From CAUZIZ01 sp965219005 (GTDB lineage: Bacteria > Acidobacteriota > UBA6911 > RPQK01 > JAJDTT01), in contig CBDCMS010000004.1 of NCBI GenBank assembly GCA_965219005.1, positions 3,534,001-3,598,000 of the forward strand: a stretch of 64,000 nucleotides of DNA, written 5' to 3'. Shown here piece by piece: positions 17,073 through 27,096 of the stretch. Numbering within the stretch: position 1 is the stretch's first letter; each line of letters starts with the position of its first letter. Position numbers and translations under genes: made by a program. The notes under the pieces were generated by a model. The model worked only from the letters and a program-made list of their open reading frames with translations. It did not search any database and had not been told where the DNA came from.

Positions 17073-18347
17073 GGTCTGGGACAGGATTTTCCAAACCATT
17101 CATCCAAAATGAAAGGAGAATCCAATGGCCCCAGACCTGGAAAACAGAGTACCACGAGAGATCCTAGAGGCGTTAATCGAGGAAGGCACGGAGGCCTTTC
17201 GCAAGGTCATGGAGAAGCTCTTGAACCTGGCCATGGGAGTGGAACGATCGGAGTTCCTAGGAGCCGCGCCCTACGAGAGGACGAGCCGACGCCGGGGCCA
17301 TGCCAATGGCTACAAGGACAAGAGAATCGCCACCCGCGTGGGAGAGCTCCAACTGAAGATCCCTCAGGTGCGAGGGCTGTCGTTCTACCCCCAGTCTCTG
17401 GAAAAGGGCTGCCGCTCGGAAAAGGCGCTGAAGCTGGCCGTCGCTGAGATGTACGTCATGGGTGTCTCCACGCGTAAAGTCAGTGAGATCACTGAGCAGC
17501 TCTGTGGCACCGAGATCTCCGCCAGCCAGGTCTCCCGGGTGGCGTCCCTGCTGGATGAGGAGCTAGAGAACTTCCGCAACCGGCCGCTCAGTGGCAAGTA
17601 TCCCTTCGTCTACCTGGACGCCCACTACGAGAAAGTCCGAGTCGATGGACGGGTGCAGGACCTGGCAATCCTCAAGGCCGTGGGAGTCGAGGCTTCCGGT
17701 CACCGTGAGGTCTTGGGCCTAAGCGCCCGGCTGAGCGAAGCCGAGGTTCATTGGAGGGCTTTTTTGGAGGAGCTGGCCGCGCGAGGTCTCAAGGGGGTCC
17801 AGCTGCTCATCAGCGACGACCACGCCGGGCTGAGAGCCGCTCGACGCGCGGTCTTTCCGGCGCTGCCCTGGCAGCGCTGCCAGTTTCACCTGAGCCAGAA
17901 TGCTCAACGTTTTGCCCGTCGCCTGCCCGAGCGAGGCGTCATCGGTCAAGCGATGCGGGACATCTTCAACAGCCCCACGCTCGAGGACGCCGAGGCCATG
18001 CTCACGCGAAAGATCCAAACCTTTGCCGAGACCAACCAGGTGCTGGCCCGGTGGATGGAAGACAACCTGCGCGAGGGCTTGACCGTCTACGCCTTCCCCC
18101 GCAGCCTCCACAAGAAGATCCGGACGATCAACAACGTGGAGAATCTCAACAAACAGATTCGCCGCCGCACTCGCGTCGTAGGAATCTTCCCCCACGAGGC
18201 CTCCGCGCTGAGGCTGATCTCAGCCGTGATGGCGGAGATTCACGAAGAGTGGCTCACAGGCCGACGCTATCTGGACCTGGAGAGTCAAGAAAAGGAGGAT
18301 CTTGTCCCCCAGCCCGTTTGAAATTACAGAAAAATTGTTGCGCTGCC
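17073..18347 (+). mobile_element. IS256-like insertion sequence
   Basis: One transposase gene with imperfect terminal inverted repeats: left ggtctgggacaggattttcc (17073) and right ending ...ttttctgtaatttc when read as the reverse complement of about 18319-18347. The right limit is supported by a deleted relative at 26504-26645 that keeps the same 3' end sequence (gaaattacagaaaa...gcgctgcc). No 8-bp target duplication could be seen, so the outer limits are approximate. Confidence 0.65.
17125..18321 (+). CDS. IS256-family (Mutator-type) transposase
   Basis: 398 residues, full length for the family. N-terminal helical region REILEALIEEGTEAFRKVME, then RRGHANGYKDKRI and the DDE core: VYLDAHYEKVRVDG (first Asp, about 178), LISDDHAGLRAA (second Asp, about 233) with the family QRCQFHLSQNA, and NNVENLNKQIRRRTRVVGIF (Glu, about 340). 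ATG at 17125 has GAAAGGAG upstream. Acts by cut-out circle/paste-in mechanism in characterised relatives. No frame damage seen, so the element may be active. Confidence 0.93.
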   Translation: MAPDLENRVPREILEALIEEGTEAFRKVMEKLLNLAMGVERSEFLGAAPYERTSRRRGHANGYKDKRIATRVGELQLKIPQVRGLSFYPQSLEKGCRSEKALKLAVAEMYVMGVSTRKVSEITEQLCGTEISASQVSRVASLLDEELENFRNRPLSGKYPFVYLDAHYEKVRVDGRVQDLAILKAVGVEASGHREVLGLSARLSEAEVHWRAFLEELAARGLKGVQLLISDDHAGLRAARRAVFPALPWQRCQFHLSQNAQRFARRLPERGVIGQAMRDIFNSPTLEDAEAMLTRKIQTFAETNQVLARWMEDNLREGLTVYAFPRSLHKKIRTINNVENLNKQIRRRTRVVGIFPHEASALRLISAVMAEIHEEWLTGRRYLDLESQEKEDLVPQPV

Positions 18348-18502
18348 TTTCGAGGAGAGAGCTGGACAACAGCAGAATCTCGCAGATTTCCAACCCCTCG
18401 CTTGCGCTTCAGGCTTCCATGGCTCGAGTAGTTTCTTTCCTGTACGATCCGGCGCAGCCGGTGGCGGGGCTAACCTGAGACGTGCGACCTCTTTCAAGAC
18501 GT

Positions 18503-21500
18503 TCAGACGTTCTTTTCACACCAAACCCTGGCATTTTGAAACATCCGCAGCCACGGGGATTCGTTCGAGCCACCCTTCCAGTCTTCGGGGACCCAGCCCC
18601 ACTGCCACTTGAGAAAGGATCGTTCGGGATGGGGCATTATTGCTAGATGACGACCATCCGGCGAGCAAAGCGCCGCAATTCCCTCGGGGGATCCATTGGG
18701 GTTGAAAGGATAGGACTCGGTAATGCGATTGTCGTCGTCGACGAAGCGGATGGGAGCCAATCCACCCTCTTTTACCTGCACCAGGGTCTCTTCGTCAGGG
18801 AAGAAGGCGCGGCCTTCACCGTGGTCAACCCAGATGCCCAGAACTGAGCCTTCCATTCCCTCCAGCATCAGGGCTGGGCTCTCCTGGATCTGAACCGTCG
18901 AAAACCGGGACTCGAAACGACCGGAACGGTTGCGAATGAAGCGTGGACGATGGGAGTCGACGATACCTGGCCAGGGGACACAGCCCAATAGAGCCATCAG
19001 CTGGCAGCCATTGCACACACCCAGACTGAAAGTGTCGGGTCGATCGAAGAACTCCTGGAACTGGTCCCAGAGCGAGCTGTTGAAGCGAATGACGCCAGCC
19101 CACCCCTTGGCCGAGTCCATCACATCGGCGTAGCTGAATCCCCCGACGAAAACGACGCCCTGAAAGGACTCCAGCGTCGTCCGGCTGGCCAGCAAGTCGG
19201 AAATGGTCACGTCCCAAGGCTCGAACCCGGCAGCATAGAAAGCGGACGTCATCTCGCGATCGCCGTTGCTTCCCTCCTCACGGATGATCGCTACCGCTGG
19301 TTTCCGTTCGGACTTCAGGATCTCGGGCGCGGTCGCTCCGAACCTAAAGGGCACCTGATAGGAGGGTCCTGTCCGCAGCCTGAGACCACACCTTTCTTGA
19401 TCCGCACAATCCGGGTCCGCCTGGAGACGCTCCAGCTGATAGCTGGTCTCCTCCCACAGATCGCGCAGATCGCGGATATCGTCTTCCAACACCAGCTGCT
19501 GGTTCAAGCGAATGCGCGCGGTCTTTTCCCCTGTTGTCGAACCAATTGGTACGCACGACACCTGAGCCCTCTGGAACCTTTCCAATACCCGGGCTTCCAC
19601 TTCGGGAGCAACTTCAATCACCAGGCCCAATTCCTCGGCAAAGAGCAGGGGCAAAGCGTCGGGAGCCTCGCAACCCAGATCGATATCGATGCCGCAGTTT
19701 CCAGAGAAGGCCATTTCTAGAAGGGTGGTAATCAGCCCGCCGTCACTGCGATCGTGTCCACTGGTGATCAGTCCGTCCCCGATCAGTTCCTGCACAGTAT
19801 TGAAGGCTCGGATGAGGCTCTCCGGATCTTCGACGTCGGGAGGCTCATCTCCCACCTGCTCGAAGACCGCTGCCAGCGAGGAACCTCCCAGACGGGACCG
19901 CCCCTCTCCCAGATCGATATACAGAATTCGTCCTAGACCTGGGAGTTTCAGATCGGGTGTGACCGTCCTCCTGATGTCAGGACAGGTGACGTAGGCGGAA
20001 ATGACCAAGGTCCCGGGAGACTTGACCACTTCTTCTTGACCCGACTCGTTGGGAGCCACGGCGGCCATCGAAAGGCTATCCTTGCCTCCGTCGATGGCGA
20101 TTCCAAGCTCGAGCAAAATGTCACTCAGGGCTGCAGCTGCATCGCAGAGGGCTGCCCCCTCACCGGGCAGCTTTGCTGACCACATCCAGTTGCCGGAACA
20201 CTTCACGTCCTGGAGGCTGCTCACTTGGGCCCATACCAGGTTGGTGAGAGCCTCTCCTACACAGAGACGCGCCATGGCTTTCGGATCGAGCAGGCCTACG
20301 ATAGGCCGCTCCCCGATGGCCGTTGCCGCTCCGGTGATGCCGAAGTGACTCTGGGAAATGACGGCCACATCGGCGACGGTGAGCTGCAGCGGTCCGGCGC
20401 ACTGCTGACGTGCAACCAATCCGGTGACACTGCGATCGACCTTGTTCGTCAAGAATCGTTTTGACCCGACCGAGAGCAGAAGGAAAACCCGTTCAAGAGC
20501 GGCCTTGACGGTAAGGCCTGAGGGCAGTTCCAAACTCTTTCGCCCAAGCTCCAGTCGCTCCAATTCGAAGGTCTTACGGGGCATGTCCCCTAGAACTTTT
20601 TCGAGATCCAGGTCAACTGGCGTGGATCCATCGTGACGATCGAAGAGGACGATCCGTCCGTCCCCGGTCACCCTTCCCACGAACGCCGCCGCAACCTTTT
20701 CGCGCTCACAAATCGACTGAAACAGTTCGGTGTGCTCTGGCTTCAAGAGAAGGGCGTCCTGTTCCTGGTACTCTGCAACCCAGATCTCGAGCACCGAGAG
20801 GGTCTCGTCACCGACGGGAATCTCCCGGACTTCGATCCGTGCACCTGCGGGCTCCACGATCTCCTTGAGGACATTGCAGTTACCACCGGCTCCCTGGTCG
20901 TGAATGCTGACAATCGGATTACGATCGCCCAGTTCCACGCAGGCGCGGATCACACGATTTGCCTTCTGCTCCATCTCGGCGTCGCCTCGCTGGACGGCGT
21001 TGAAGTCGAGCTCGCTGACGTTCTCTCCCTGGACCATGCTGGAGGCGGCTCCCCCTCCCAATCCGATGCGGTAGGCAGGCCCTCCGATCTTGACGACCCA
21101 CATCCCTACCTCGGGTTTCTCTTTGAGCGTGTGGTGGGAATCGATCTGACCGATTCCGCCACTGAACATGATGGGCTTGATCCATTCTCGTCGTTCGCCA
21201 CCGGGAAGGCGCAGACCGAAAGAGCGCGTAAAACCTTGAATCACCGGCTCCCCAAACTTGTTGCCGTAGTCGGAAGCACCGTTGCTGGCTTCGATCTCGA
21301 TGCGCAGAGGCGAAGCAAGATTGTCCGGATAGCGAAACTCGGGGCTCTCCCAGGGAAGGCGGTATCCCGGAATCAAGAGATTCCCGACGCAGTAGGCGGC
21401 GGTACCAGCAACCACCAGCGACCCCCTACCGGTTGCATGCACGTCCCGAATACGTCCTCCTGTACCGGTCTCGGCACCCGGAAAAGGAGCGACGCCGGAG

Positions 21501-22441
21501 GGAAAATTGTGGGTCTCGGCAGTAAAGATTATGTCGTAGTCGGCCTCCGAAAAAAGCAGGGCGGATGGTTCTCCAGGTCGGGAGGGCAGGAGGGTCGGAA
21601 TCCGATACCCCTTGATTGCGCTCGAGTTGTCCTTGAAAGCGATGGTGCTGTTGTTGGGGTTGACCCTGAGGGGTTCCTGGATCAGATCGATAAGGCTGTG
21701 GGGAAGCTCCTGACCATCGATCACGATGCGGCCTTTGAAGAACCAGTGGCGCGAGTGCTCGCTGTTGGACTGGGCCATATCGAAACACTCGACGTTGGTG
21801 GGATTGCGGCCGATCTCATGGGAGAAGAGGCTCGTATAGTAGTCCAGGTCCCAGTCATCCAGGGCTAGACCTGCCTCCCGATTCAATCTCTCGAGGGCAG
21901 CTCGACCTTCCTGAAGGACCGGCACCTCAAACGTCGGCTCAGGCTTGGCTCCGGTTTCAAAGCTGGATAGAGGCTCTGGGTAGTGGCATTCGGTCATCCG
22001 GTCATGGACGAGGGCCAAGAAGCCCTGCTGCTGTTGGACTGTCAGTTTTGGGGGGCCGGCCAGTAGGTACCGTCGAGAGCGCTCAATCCGTTTGATTTCG
22101 CTAAGGCCACAAGTGTGACAGATAGCCAGTGCATTCGTGCACCAGGCTGACTTGAAGTTCAGTCGGGGACCTACCTCGAGGCAGGTTCCTGGCTTCAGGA
22201 AAAAGGAATGCTGGCCGAATCGATCGGCTTCAAATGTTTCCCCAAGCAACCACGGCAGCAGCCCCATTTGTGTCTCGTTGTGCAGCTTCTCGGCCTGGAC
22301 GTTGAAACAGAATTCAGTTTCCAAGTCCTCGATTGGGAAGGAAACCAATTCCCTCGCCGTTGTCAATAATCTCTCTTTCTGCGCCGCAGAAAGAGCAGGA
22401 GACCGGTAGAAGTGATGGAGCATTGCCTGGTCCGTCGCCAT
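18503..22441 (-). CDS. purL: Phosphoribosylformylglycinamidine synthase, large single-chain type
   Basis: 1312 residues. Catalyses the ATP- and glutamine-dependent conversion of FGAR to FGAM in purine synthesis, in the cytosol. The N-terminal PurS-like part is followed by the linker and tandem AIRS-like ATPase domains (ETHNFPSGVAPFPGAETGTGGR with TGGRIRD; SIHDQGAGGNCNVLKEIVEP; later DGGKDSLSMAA and SGHDRSDGGLITTLLEMAFS). The C-terminal class I glutaminase carries the nucleophile in SLGVCNGCQLMALL (about residue 1142) and the triad His/Glu region MPHPERSFLKWQW. Full-length gammaproteobacterial/eukaryotic-type fusion with no lesions. It stands alone on its strand between IS256 and a repeat-rich gap. 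Confidence 0.96.
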   Translation of the reverse strand: MATDQAMLHHFYRSPALSAAQKERLLTTARELVSFPIEDLETEFCFNVQAEKLHNETQMGLLPWLLGETFEADRFGQHSFFLKPGTCLEVGPRLNFKSAWCTNALAICHTCGLSEIKRIERSRRYLLAGPPKLTVQQQQGFLALVHDRMTECHYPEPLSSFETGAKPEPTFEVPVLQEGRAALERLNREAGLALDDWDLDYYTSLFSHEIGRNPTNVECFDMAQSNSEHSRHWFFKGRIVIDGQELPHSLIDLIQEPLRVNPNNSTIAFKDNSSAIKGYRIPTLLPSRPGEPSALLFSEADYDIIFTAETHNFPSGVAPFPGAETGTGGRIRDVHATGRGSLVVAGTAAYCVGNLLIPGYRLPWESPEFRYPDNLASPLRIEIEASNGASDYGNKFGEPVIQGFTRSFGLRLPGGERREWIKPIMFSGGIGQIDSHHTLKEKPEVGMWVVKIGGPAYRIGLGGGAASSMVQGENVSELDFNAVQRGDAEMEQKANRVIRACVELGDRNPIVSIHDQGAGGNCNVLKEIVEPAGARIEVREIPVGDETLSVLEIWVAEYQEQDALLLKPEHTELFQSICEREKVAAAFVGRVTGDGRIVLFDRHDGSTPVDLDLEKVLGDMPRKTFELERLELGRKSLELPSGLTVKAALERVFLLLSVGSKRFLTNKVDRSVTGLVARQQCAGPLQLTVADVAVISQSHFGITGAATAIGERPIVGLLDPKAMARLCVGEALTNLVWAQVSSLQDVKCSGNWMWSAKLPGEGAALCDAAAALSDILLELGIAIDGGKDSLSMAAVAPNESGQEEVVKSPGTLVISAYVTCPDIRRTVTPDLKLPGLGRILYIDLGEGRSRLGGSSLAAVFEQVGDEPPDVEDPESLIRAFNTVQELIGDGLITSGHDRSDGGLITTLLEMAFSGNCGIDIDLGCEAPDALPLLFAEELGLVIEVAPEVEARVLERFQRAQVSCVPIGSTTGEKTARIRLNQQLVLEDDIRDLRDLWEETSYQLERLQADPDCADQERCGLRLRTGPSYQVPFRFGATAPEILKSERKPAVAIIREEGSNGDREMTSAFYAAGFEPWDVTISDLLASRTTLESFQGVVFVGGFSYADVMDSAKGWAGVIRFNSSLWDQFQEFFDRPDTFSLGVCNGCQLMALLGCVPWPGIVDSHRPRFIRNRSGRFESRFSTVQIQESPALMLEGMEGSVLGIWVDHGEGRAFFPDEETLVQVKEGGLAPIRFVDDDNRITESYPFNPNGSPEGIAALCSPDGRHLAIMPHPERSFLKWQWGWVPEDWKGGSNESPWLRMFQNARVWCEKNV

Positions 22442-22866
22442 TTACACCGATGGCGAAGAGGGCGGGAGCGCCGAGATCAAAAAGCAAACGATTTTGCGCC
22501 GACACCCGAACCAACACCGAATCCCGACGTCTTCGATTCTATGCTAGAAGTGCGACGCGCTACAATCGCGACATGAAGCAATAATGCTTAGCGGATAGGT
22601 CAAGCGTCCATACCGGAAAGCCCGTCGCTCAGTGCTCGCTCATAGGAAAATCTATCTTCATCTCGGTCCGAAGAATACTCGACTAGTACAGCGTTCTGTA
22701 AATACCGATACGTTTGTGGCGAGCGCGACGGGTCGAGATCGCGAAGCGACGACGAACGCTATGCCTTGCATAGTGGAGGAGGAGCGAGAAAGATATGGCC
22801 CATCCCGTCGCCACCCCCAGGGCAGATGGGGGTTGTGGACGATGTAACGGACCAGGCAAGCCTTCA
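22442..22866. repeat. 425-bp gap holding a degenerate copy of inverted-repeat element family B
   Basis: Between purL and the sulfatase-like gene. About 22695-22800 resembles, in reverse orientation, the elements at 45095-45234 and 56850-56965: it shares gtaaataccg..acgttt with the latter and the gagatc...cgacgacgaacg block with both. A local hairpin (ctatgccttgcatag) lies at about 22759. No supported gene in the gap. Confidence 0.45.
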
Positions 22867-24973
22867 CTAGAAAGAATCACCGAAATGGAATCCCAGAATG
22901 TCAATGGATCCGTTATCTCTCAGATCTACAGGCTTGAATTCCACCACTATATCTCTAGTTTCGCCTGAGGCCTCTTCTTGTAAATCTACGAAAACAATCT
23001 CCGTGTTCTCGGTGTGTCTTTCCCTAACCACAGCTGGACCAATATCTCGCTTGTTGACGAGAATCGCAAATCCATCAAATGCCTGCTCCCTTTTCTCAAT
23101 CTCGATCCCCAATTTATTTGTGTGGCATCTCTGCCCTTGCCTGAACTGAAGAAAAGACGATCCCCTGTTCTTCCACGTTTGCCAGCTCTCGTAGTCCGAA
23201 TGCCCATTATTCAGTTGCTCTGCGTCCGCAATCCTTATTCTCTCCTCGCATCCAACATCTGATCTCAACATTTCCGCCGATAAGGCAGCATGCAGACTCT
23301 CCAATATACTTTTCTCCCTCCTTACTGTGACTGCCTCGTGAGTATCATAGAAAAAATTCGATCTAGGTGATTTGACTACGAACAGCGTGACCCTTTCGCT
23401 TTGAGAGATTCTAAGATTGCCGTCTAATAGATTATAACCACCGTACTCTTCACATCCTTCGTGGCTGCCCGATGTAACGCAAAGCGTTCTTGCAAGGTCG
23501 TCGAGCATGACTGGATCGGTGTTGTGACGGATACTCTCGTCATCCGCCTGAAAATCCTTGATAGCCAAAAACGGCGCATAGCACCCAAAACCCCAATACC
23601 TATGTCCTCGGATCTTGAAGGACTCAATACTTCTCTCATCGCCGTACTCCACCGGCTTACCATGGTCGCTCTTTAGAACGATGAGCGACCGATCGAATAC
23701 ATTGAGCGACTTCAGCCGATCAAGAAATTCAGAATACTGCCTTAGGGCACAACAGACCTCCCCCCTAACTCCCCGTCTATCTTGATTTCTCTTGTACCAA
23801 TCACCGTCATGACCCAAGAATTGGCAGTGGCTGTCAAATTCTACCGGATAATGGGTATGGGTAAAGTGAAGGAAATGCGCAACAGACTTCGAACTCGACA
23901 CCTGCATGTGCTTTAGGTATTCGTAAAAGTCTTGAACAGTTATAGCTAGTCTTCTATTCCAGCGCGGCGAATGGGAAGACAGGATATTTCGCACTAACTC
24001 GGAACTGCTTTCATCAGACGAGGCAAGAGCCGTGTAGCAAAGACGTTCCAACCCGTTTCTAAGTCTCCCACTGATCACGGCGAAACGGGTGAGCGTTCGG
24101 GCAATTGAATAGTTGAGTAAATTGACAACATCTGTAGGGAGCCCTCGAGTGAGACCAACGAACTGACTCTTCGGATCCTCAAATCCTCTATTGTATGCTC
24201 CATAAGTTGAAACACTATATCCATTCCTATGTAAATGGTTTGTTAATAGGTTCTCCGGTGCGGAGTCCCATAGTTCCGTCTCGGTTCGGTACTTTTCCTT
24301 GAAGTTTTGATTTCCATAAAGCGAGGTCGCAGTCGATGCCGAGGTTCTGGGAGAGCTGGATGCAACGTTGTCGTAGAAGATAAAACCCGCGAACCTGTGC
24401 CTCAACTTCGGCGTATCCTCCAGTACCTCGCGTACTAGAGACCCAGGAATCCCATCGAAGCTCAAGACAAAAATATTTTTTTCACTCGAAAGCTGATAAA
24501 TGCTCATTCCAGTTGGATCCCTAGCCAGCACTGAGTAGATGCCATTTATAGAGACCACCGTGTTAAGGAAAACAAATATAATAACCCCCAAATTCAAGGG
24601 CTGTCTTAGTTTGGTGAGGGATAGAAAAATGAGAAGCGAGGCTAACAGGAAGGACGCGGCCACATGAGTCTTATCTACGGCGAGCTGAGCTGGGTCCAGC
24701 ATGCCCCCACTTATTGAGGCTGGTAAAGCAAATCCTGAGATTGTGACGAAGAAGTAAAGGAATCTGATGAACTCTGAAAAGTAGATATTGATACGTAGGT
24801 ATGTCAATACAATATTAATGAACGTGAGGAAGAGAAAAGCTGCTACCGCAACAAATCCGAGAAGGAAAAAAGACTCCGGATCGAGATGGGTGAAATTGTT
24901 AATGTTCTCGTTAATCAGAAACGCAGGTAGTATCAGAAAGAACAAGACAGGTAACAGGACGAAATGTAAAGGG

Positions 24974-24982
24974 ATGTTGCAT
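24974..24982. repeat. 9-bp target-site duplication of IS4 copy 1
   Basis: atgttgcat directly before the element, repeated exactly at 26327-26335 directly after it. Confidence 0.93.
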
Positions 24983-26326
24983 CACTAGTGTCCAAACGTT
25001 GTTCTATCGCACAACTCTAAGTTACTGGTAAGAATTGTTTTAACATCGAAATCCAATTTTTTCGATACTTTTTGATATGAAACTGTGGCAGGTGCCGACC
25101 CGGTTCTCCAATCCTGTGGCCTGCAAGCCGATAGGATGCCTAGATGGATATGCGCAGAACCGTCTTTGCCCAGCTGATGGATTGCGTCCCCAGGTATCAA
25201 TTTCAACTCTGTGCTCAACGCTACCGAGGAGATTACAAGATAAAAGACTTCTCCTGCTGGAAGCAGTGGCTGTGTATGGTCTTCGCCCAGCTGACCTATC
25301 GCGAGAGTCTGCGGGATATCGAAGCCACGCTAGGTTCGGTTGCAGGCAGACTCTACCACATGGGAATTCGAGGCCGCGTGGCCCGCAGCTCTTTGGCCCA
25401 TACCAACGAGAATCGGGATTGGCGCATTTATGCCGATTTCGCTCAAGTCTTGATCCAAGAGGCACGGACTTTGTACGCAGGCGAGCCCTTTGCCGTGGAA
25501 CTGGAAAAAACGGTCTACGCGCTCGATTCCACCACCATCGATCTGTGTCTTTCGGTGTTCCCTTGGGCCCGCTTCCGCAAACGCAAAGGAGCCATCAAAC
25601 TGCATACTTTGCTCGACTTACGTGGCAACATCCCCACCTTTGTCGAGGTCACCGAGGGGCGGGTTCACGACGTCAATATCCTCGACTATCTGCTGGTCCA
25701 ACCCGGCTCCATTTACATCCTGGATCGCGGCTATCTCGATTTCGCACGTCTTTATCGGCTGCACCAGAGTTCCGGTTTCTTCATCATTCGTGCCCACCAG
25801 CGCCTGAATTTCCGCCGTCTGTACTCCCATCGTGTCGACAAGAGCATCGGGCTAAGAAGCGATCAAACCGGGGTCCTGAGCGGCCGTTACACGGCCAACA
25901 AGTACCCCGACAAACTCCGACGAGTCCGCTACTACGACGCCGAGACCCAAAAACACTTGGTCTTCTTGAGCAACAACTTTTCCCTGACTGCCCTCACTGT
26001 CGCCCAGCTGTACCGTTGCCGCTGGCGCGTGGAACTTTTCTTCAAATGGATCAAGCAACACCTGCGCATCAAAGCCTTCTATGGGACTTCTCCGAACGCC
26101 GTCAAAACTCAGATCTGGATCGCCATCTCCGTGTATATCCTCGTTGCCATCCTGAAAAAACGCCTGAAATTGGAGCTGAGCCTCTACACAACTCTACAGA
26201 TTCTCAGCCTGACTGTTTTCGAGAAAACCCCATTAATTCAAGTACTTACCAGCTTCGATTACAGGAATCACCAGGGAGGTTCATGTAACCAGTTGAATCT
26301 ATTTGACTTATGATTGGACACTAGTG
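24983..26326 (+). mobile_element. IS4-family insertion sequence, copy 1
   Basis: 1344 bp with 13-bp perfect terminal inverted repeats (cactagtgtccaa ... ttggacactagtg) and 9-bp target duplications. It encodes one transposase. The protein and all flanking non-coding sequence I compared are identical to copy 2 at 33932-35275, implying recent spread. It interrupts the N-terminal part of the sulfatase-fold membrane protein gene. Confidence 0.95.
25144..26313 (+). CDS. IS4-family transposase, copy 1
   Basis: 389 residues with an N-terminal DUF4372-like domain (FAQLMDCVPRYQFQLCAQRY, YRESLRDIEATLGSV) and a DDE catalytic core: Asp in VYALDSTTIDLCLSVF, Asp in IYILDRGYLDF, and Glu in RCRWRVELFFKWIKQHLRIK, the IS4 Y-(2)-R-(3)-E-(6)-K type signature. 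Ends 13 nt inside the right end of the element. A 403-codon frame overlapping it in another phase is a shadow. No lesion, so probably active. Confidence 0.95.
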   Translation: MDMRRTVFAQLMDCVPRYQFQLCAQRYRGDYKIKDFSCWKQWLCMVFAQLTYRESLRDIEATLGSVAGRLYHMGIRGRVARSSLAHTNENRDWRIYADFAQVLIQEARTLYAGEPFAVELEKTVYALDSTTIDLCLSVFPWARFRKRKGAIKLHTLLDLRGNIPTFVEVTEGRVHDVNILDYLLVQPGSIYILDRGYLDFARLYRLHQSSGFFIIRAHQRLNFRRLYSHRVDKSIGLRSDQTGVLSGRYTANKYPDKLRRVRYYDAETQKHLVFLSNNFSLTALTVAQLYRCRWRVELFFKWIKQHLRIKAFYGTSPNAVKTQIWIAISVYILVAILKKRLKLELSLYTTLQILSLTVFEKTPLIQVLTSFDYRNHQGGSCNQLNLFDL

Positions 26327-26503
26327 ATGTTGCATAGGTATTGGTGTCTTTGTTTGGCAGACCGGGCTGTCGTCTTGTGTTTGTAACTATTGTAGAAAGA
26401 CCAGAACATCGCGAAGTCCTTCTCTACTTGCTGAGTTTAGGTTTGCTTCAACTAGAGTAGATGACTTTGGCTTCACCTTTTTCGGGTGAACAGCCTACTC
26501 GAT

Positions 26504-26645
26504 CCCGCTCGGCAGCGCACCACTTTTCTGTAATTTCAGACTCGGATCGTTCCAGTCCCATGGCCAAGAGAAGCTTCTCCAACCCCTTGAGGAATGCCTC
26601 AGTTCCTTCCTCGATCAACGCCTCTAGGATCTCTCACTCTTCTCG
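26504..26645 (-). pseudogene. Internally deleted IS256 relic
   Basis: On the minus strand, about 95 bp match the 5' part of the IS256 transposase gene at 17155-17250, encoding REILEALIEEGTEAF-like then LLAMGLERSE. This jumps directly to the 3' end of the same element type (ctgaaattacagaaaa...gcgctgcc). Everything between (about 1 kb) is missing. It is probably a deletion derivative that kept both ends. Confidence 0.75.
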
Positions 26646-27096
26646 AGTAGTCGGAAAATGATAAGGAGTCCCTCGGGCTTCGTACCCAAGCTGTGTTACC
26701 CTGAACCTTTCGAAGACTGGTCTGCTTACAGTTGTCTCTGCCTTAGAGGGGACGTGTCACAAGCCGTAATTACTATAGGATTAGCTTCGAGCGATCATCG
26801 CGTACTCCCAAGGCCATTCGCAGCTTGTCGCCGGCACACTCCAGTGAAACTACCTTCGCGATATTAGTCCGTCTTCCACCTTATCCTCAGTCGATCTCTT
26901 ATGACCAGTTTGTTCGACAGTTTTCGCGTCGACCTCCAAGCAGGTGACAAGACCAGAGTCATTGTGATTGGCGGGGGCGCCACAACGTCCCTTAACCTGC
27001 TCTGAGCATAGCTTGTGGGACTTGGCACCTATCCTGGGTTCGGACGCACGAGAGTTGCATCACAGCCGCAGGATGTGAAGAATCTGAGCTGCAACT
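26646..27096. other. 451-bp stretch with no intact gene
   Basis: Leader region upstream of the alkyl-DHAP-synthase-like gene. The only suggestive content is a 34-codon frame at 26901-27005 (listed separately). I see no repeat or promoter I can defend. Confidence 0.5.
26901..27005 (+). pseudogene. Possible N-terminal fragment of an FAD-dependent dehydrogenase (GlpD-like)
   Basis: ATG at 26901 opens a 34-codon frame containing DKTRVIVIGGGATTSLNL, which resembles the first beta strand and FAD-binding glycine loop of glycerol-3-phosphate dehydrogenase (VIGGGATG), and then stops. It is too short to be functional. A GlpD would make dihydroxyacetone phosphate, which the product of the next gene is predicted to need in acylated form, so a relic here would make sense. 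The match is short and could be chance. Confidence 0.3.

Larger units (their letters stand above)
22867..26409 (-). pseudogene. Alkaline-phosphatase/sulfatase-fold membrane protein gene split by IS4 element
   Basis: As it stands an open frame of 692 codons begins at a TTG (24945), but the frame continues upstream to the IS edge. Removing the IS and one 9-bp target copy (24983-26335) joins it exactly to an open segment that begins with ATG at 26407-26409, preceded by GAGAAGG about 7 nt away. The restored protein is 729 residues starting MFWSFYNSYKHKTTARSA. It has about five N-terminal membrane helices, then a periplasmic catalytic domain: metal site FVLSFDGIPG, candidate nucleophile region SSSPRTSASTA, and LKSDHGKP (Asp-His ligands). 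This is the fold of sulfatases and phosphoethanolamine or lipoteichoic-type transferases; the Cys-formylglycine sulfatase motif is absent. The coding sequence looks more AT-rich than its neighbours, suggesting transfer. The reaction is unknown. Confidence 0.85.

Noticed and set aside
20633..21868. 411-codon antisense frame within purL
   Set aside because: Complementary strand of conserved purL coding; composition is that of a shadow.
25077..26288. 403-codon open frame overlapping the IS4 transposase (also at 34026-35237)
   Set aside because: Arginine/proline/leucine-rich shadow in another phase of a well-supported transposase; no domain recognisable.
26461..26661. 66-codon plus-strand frame
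   Set aside because: It is the antisense of an IS256 relic on the minus strand.
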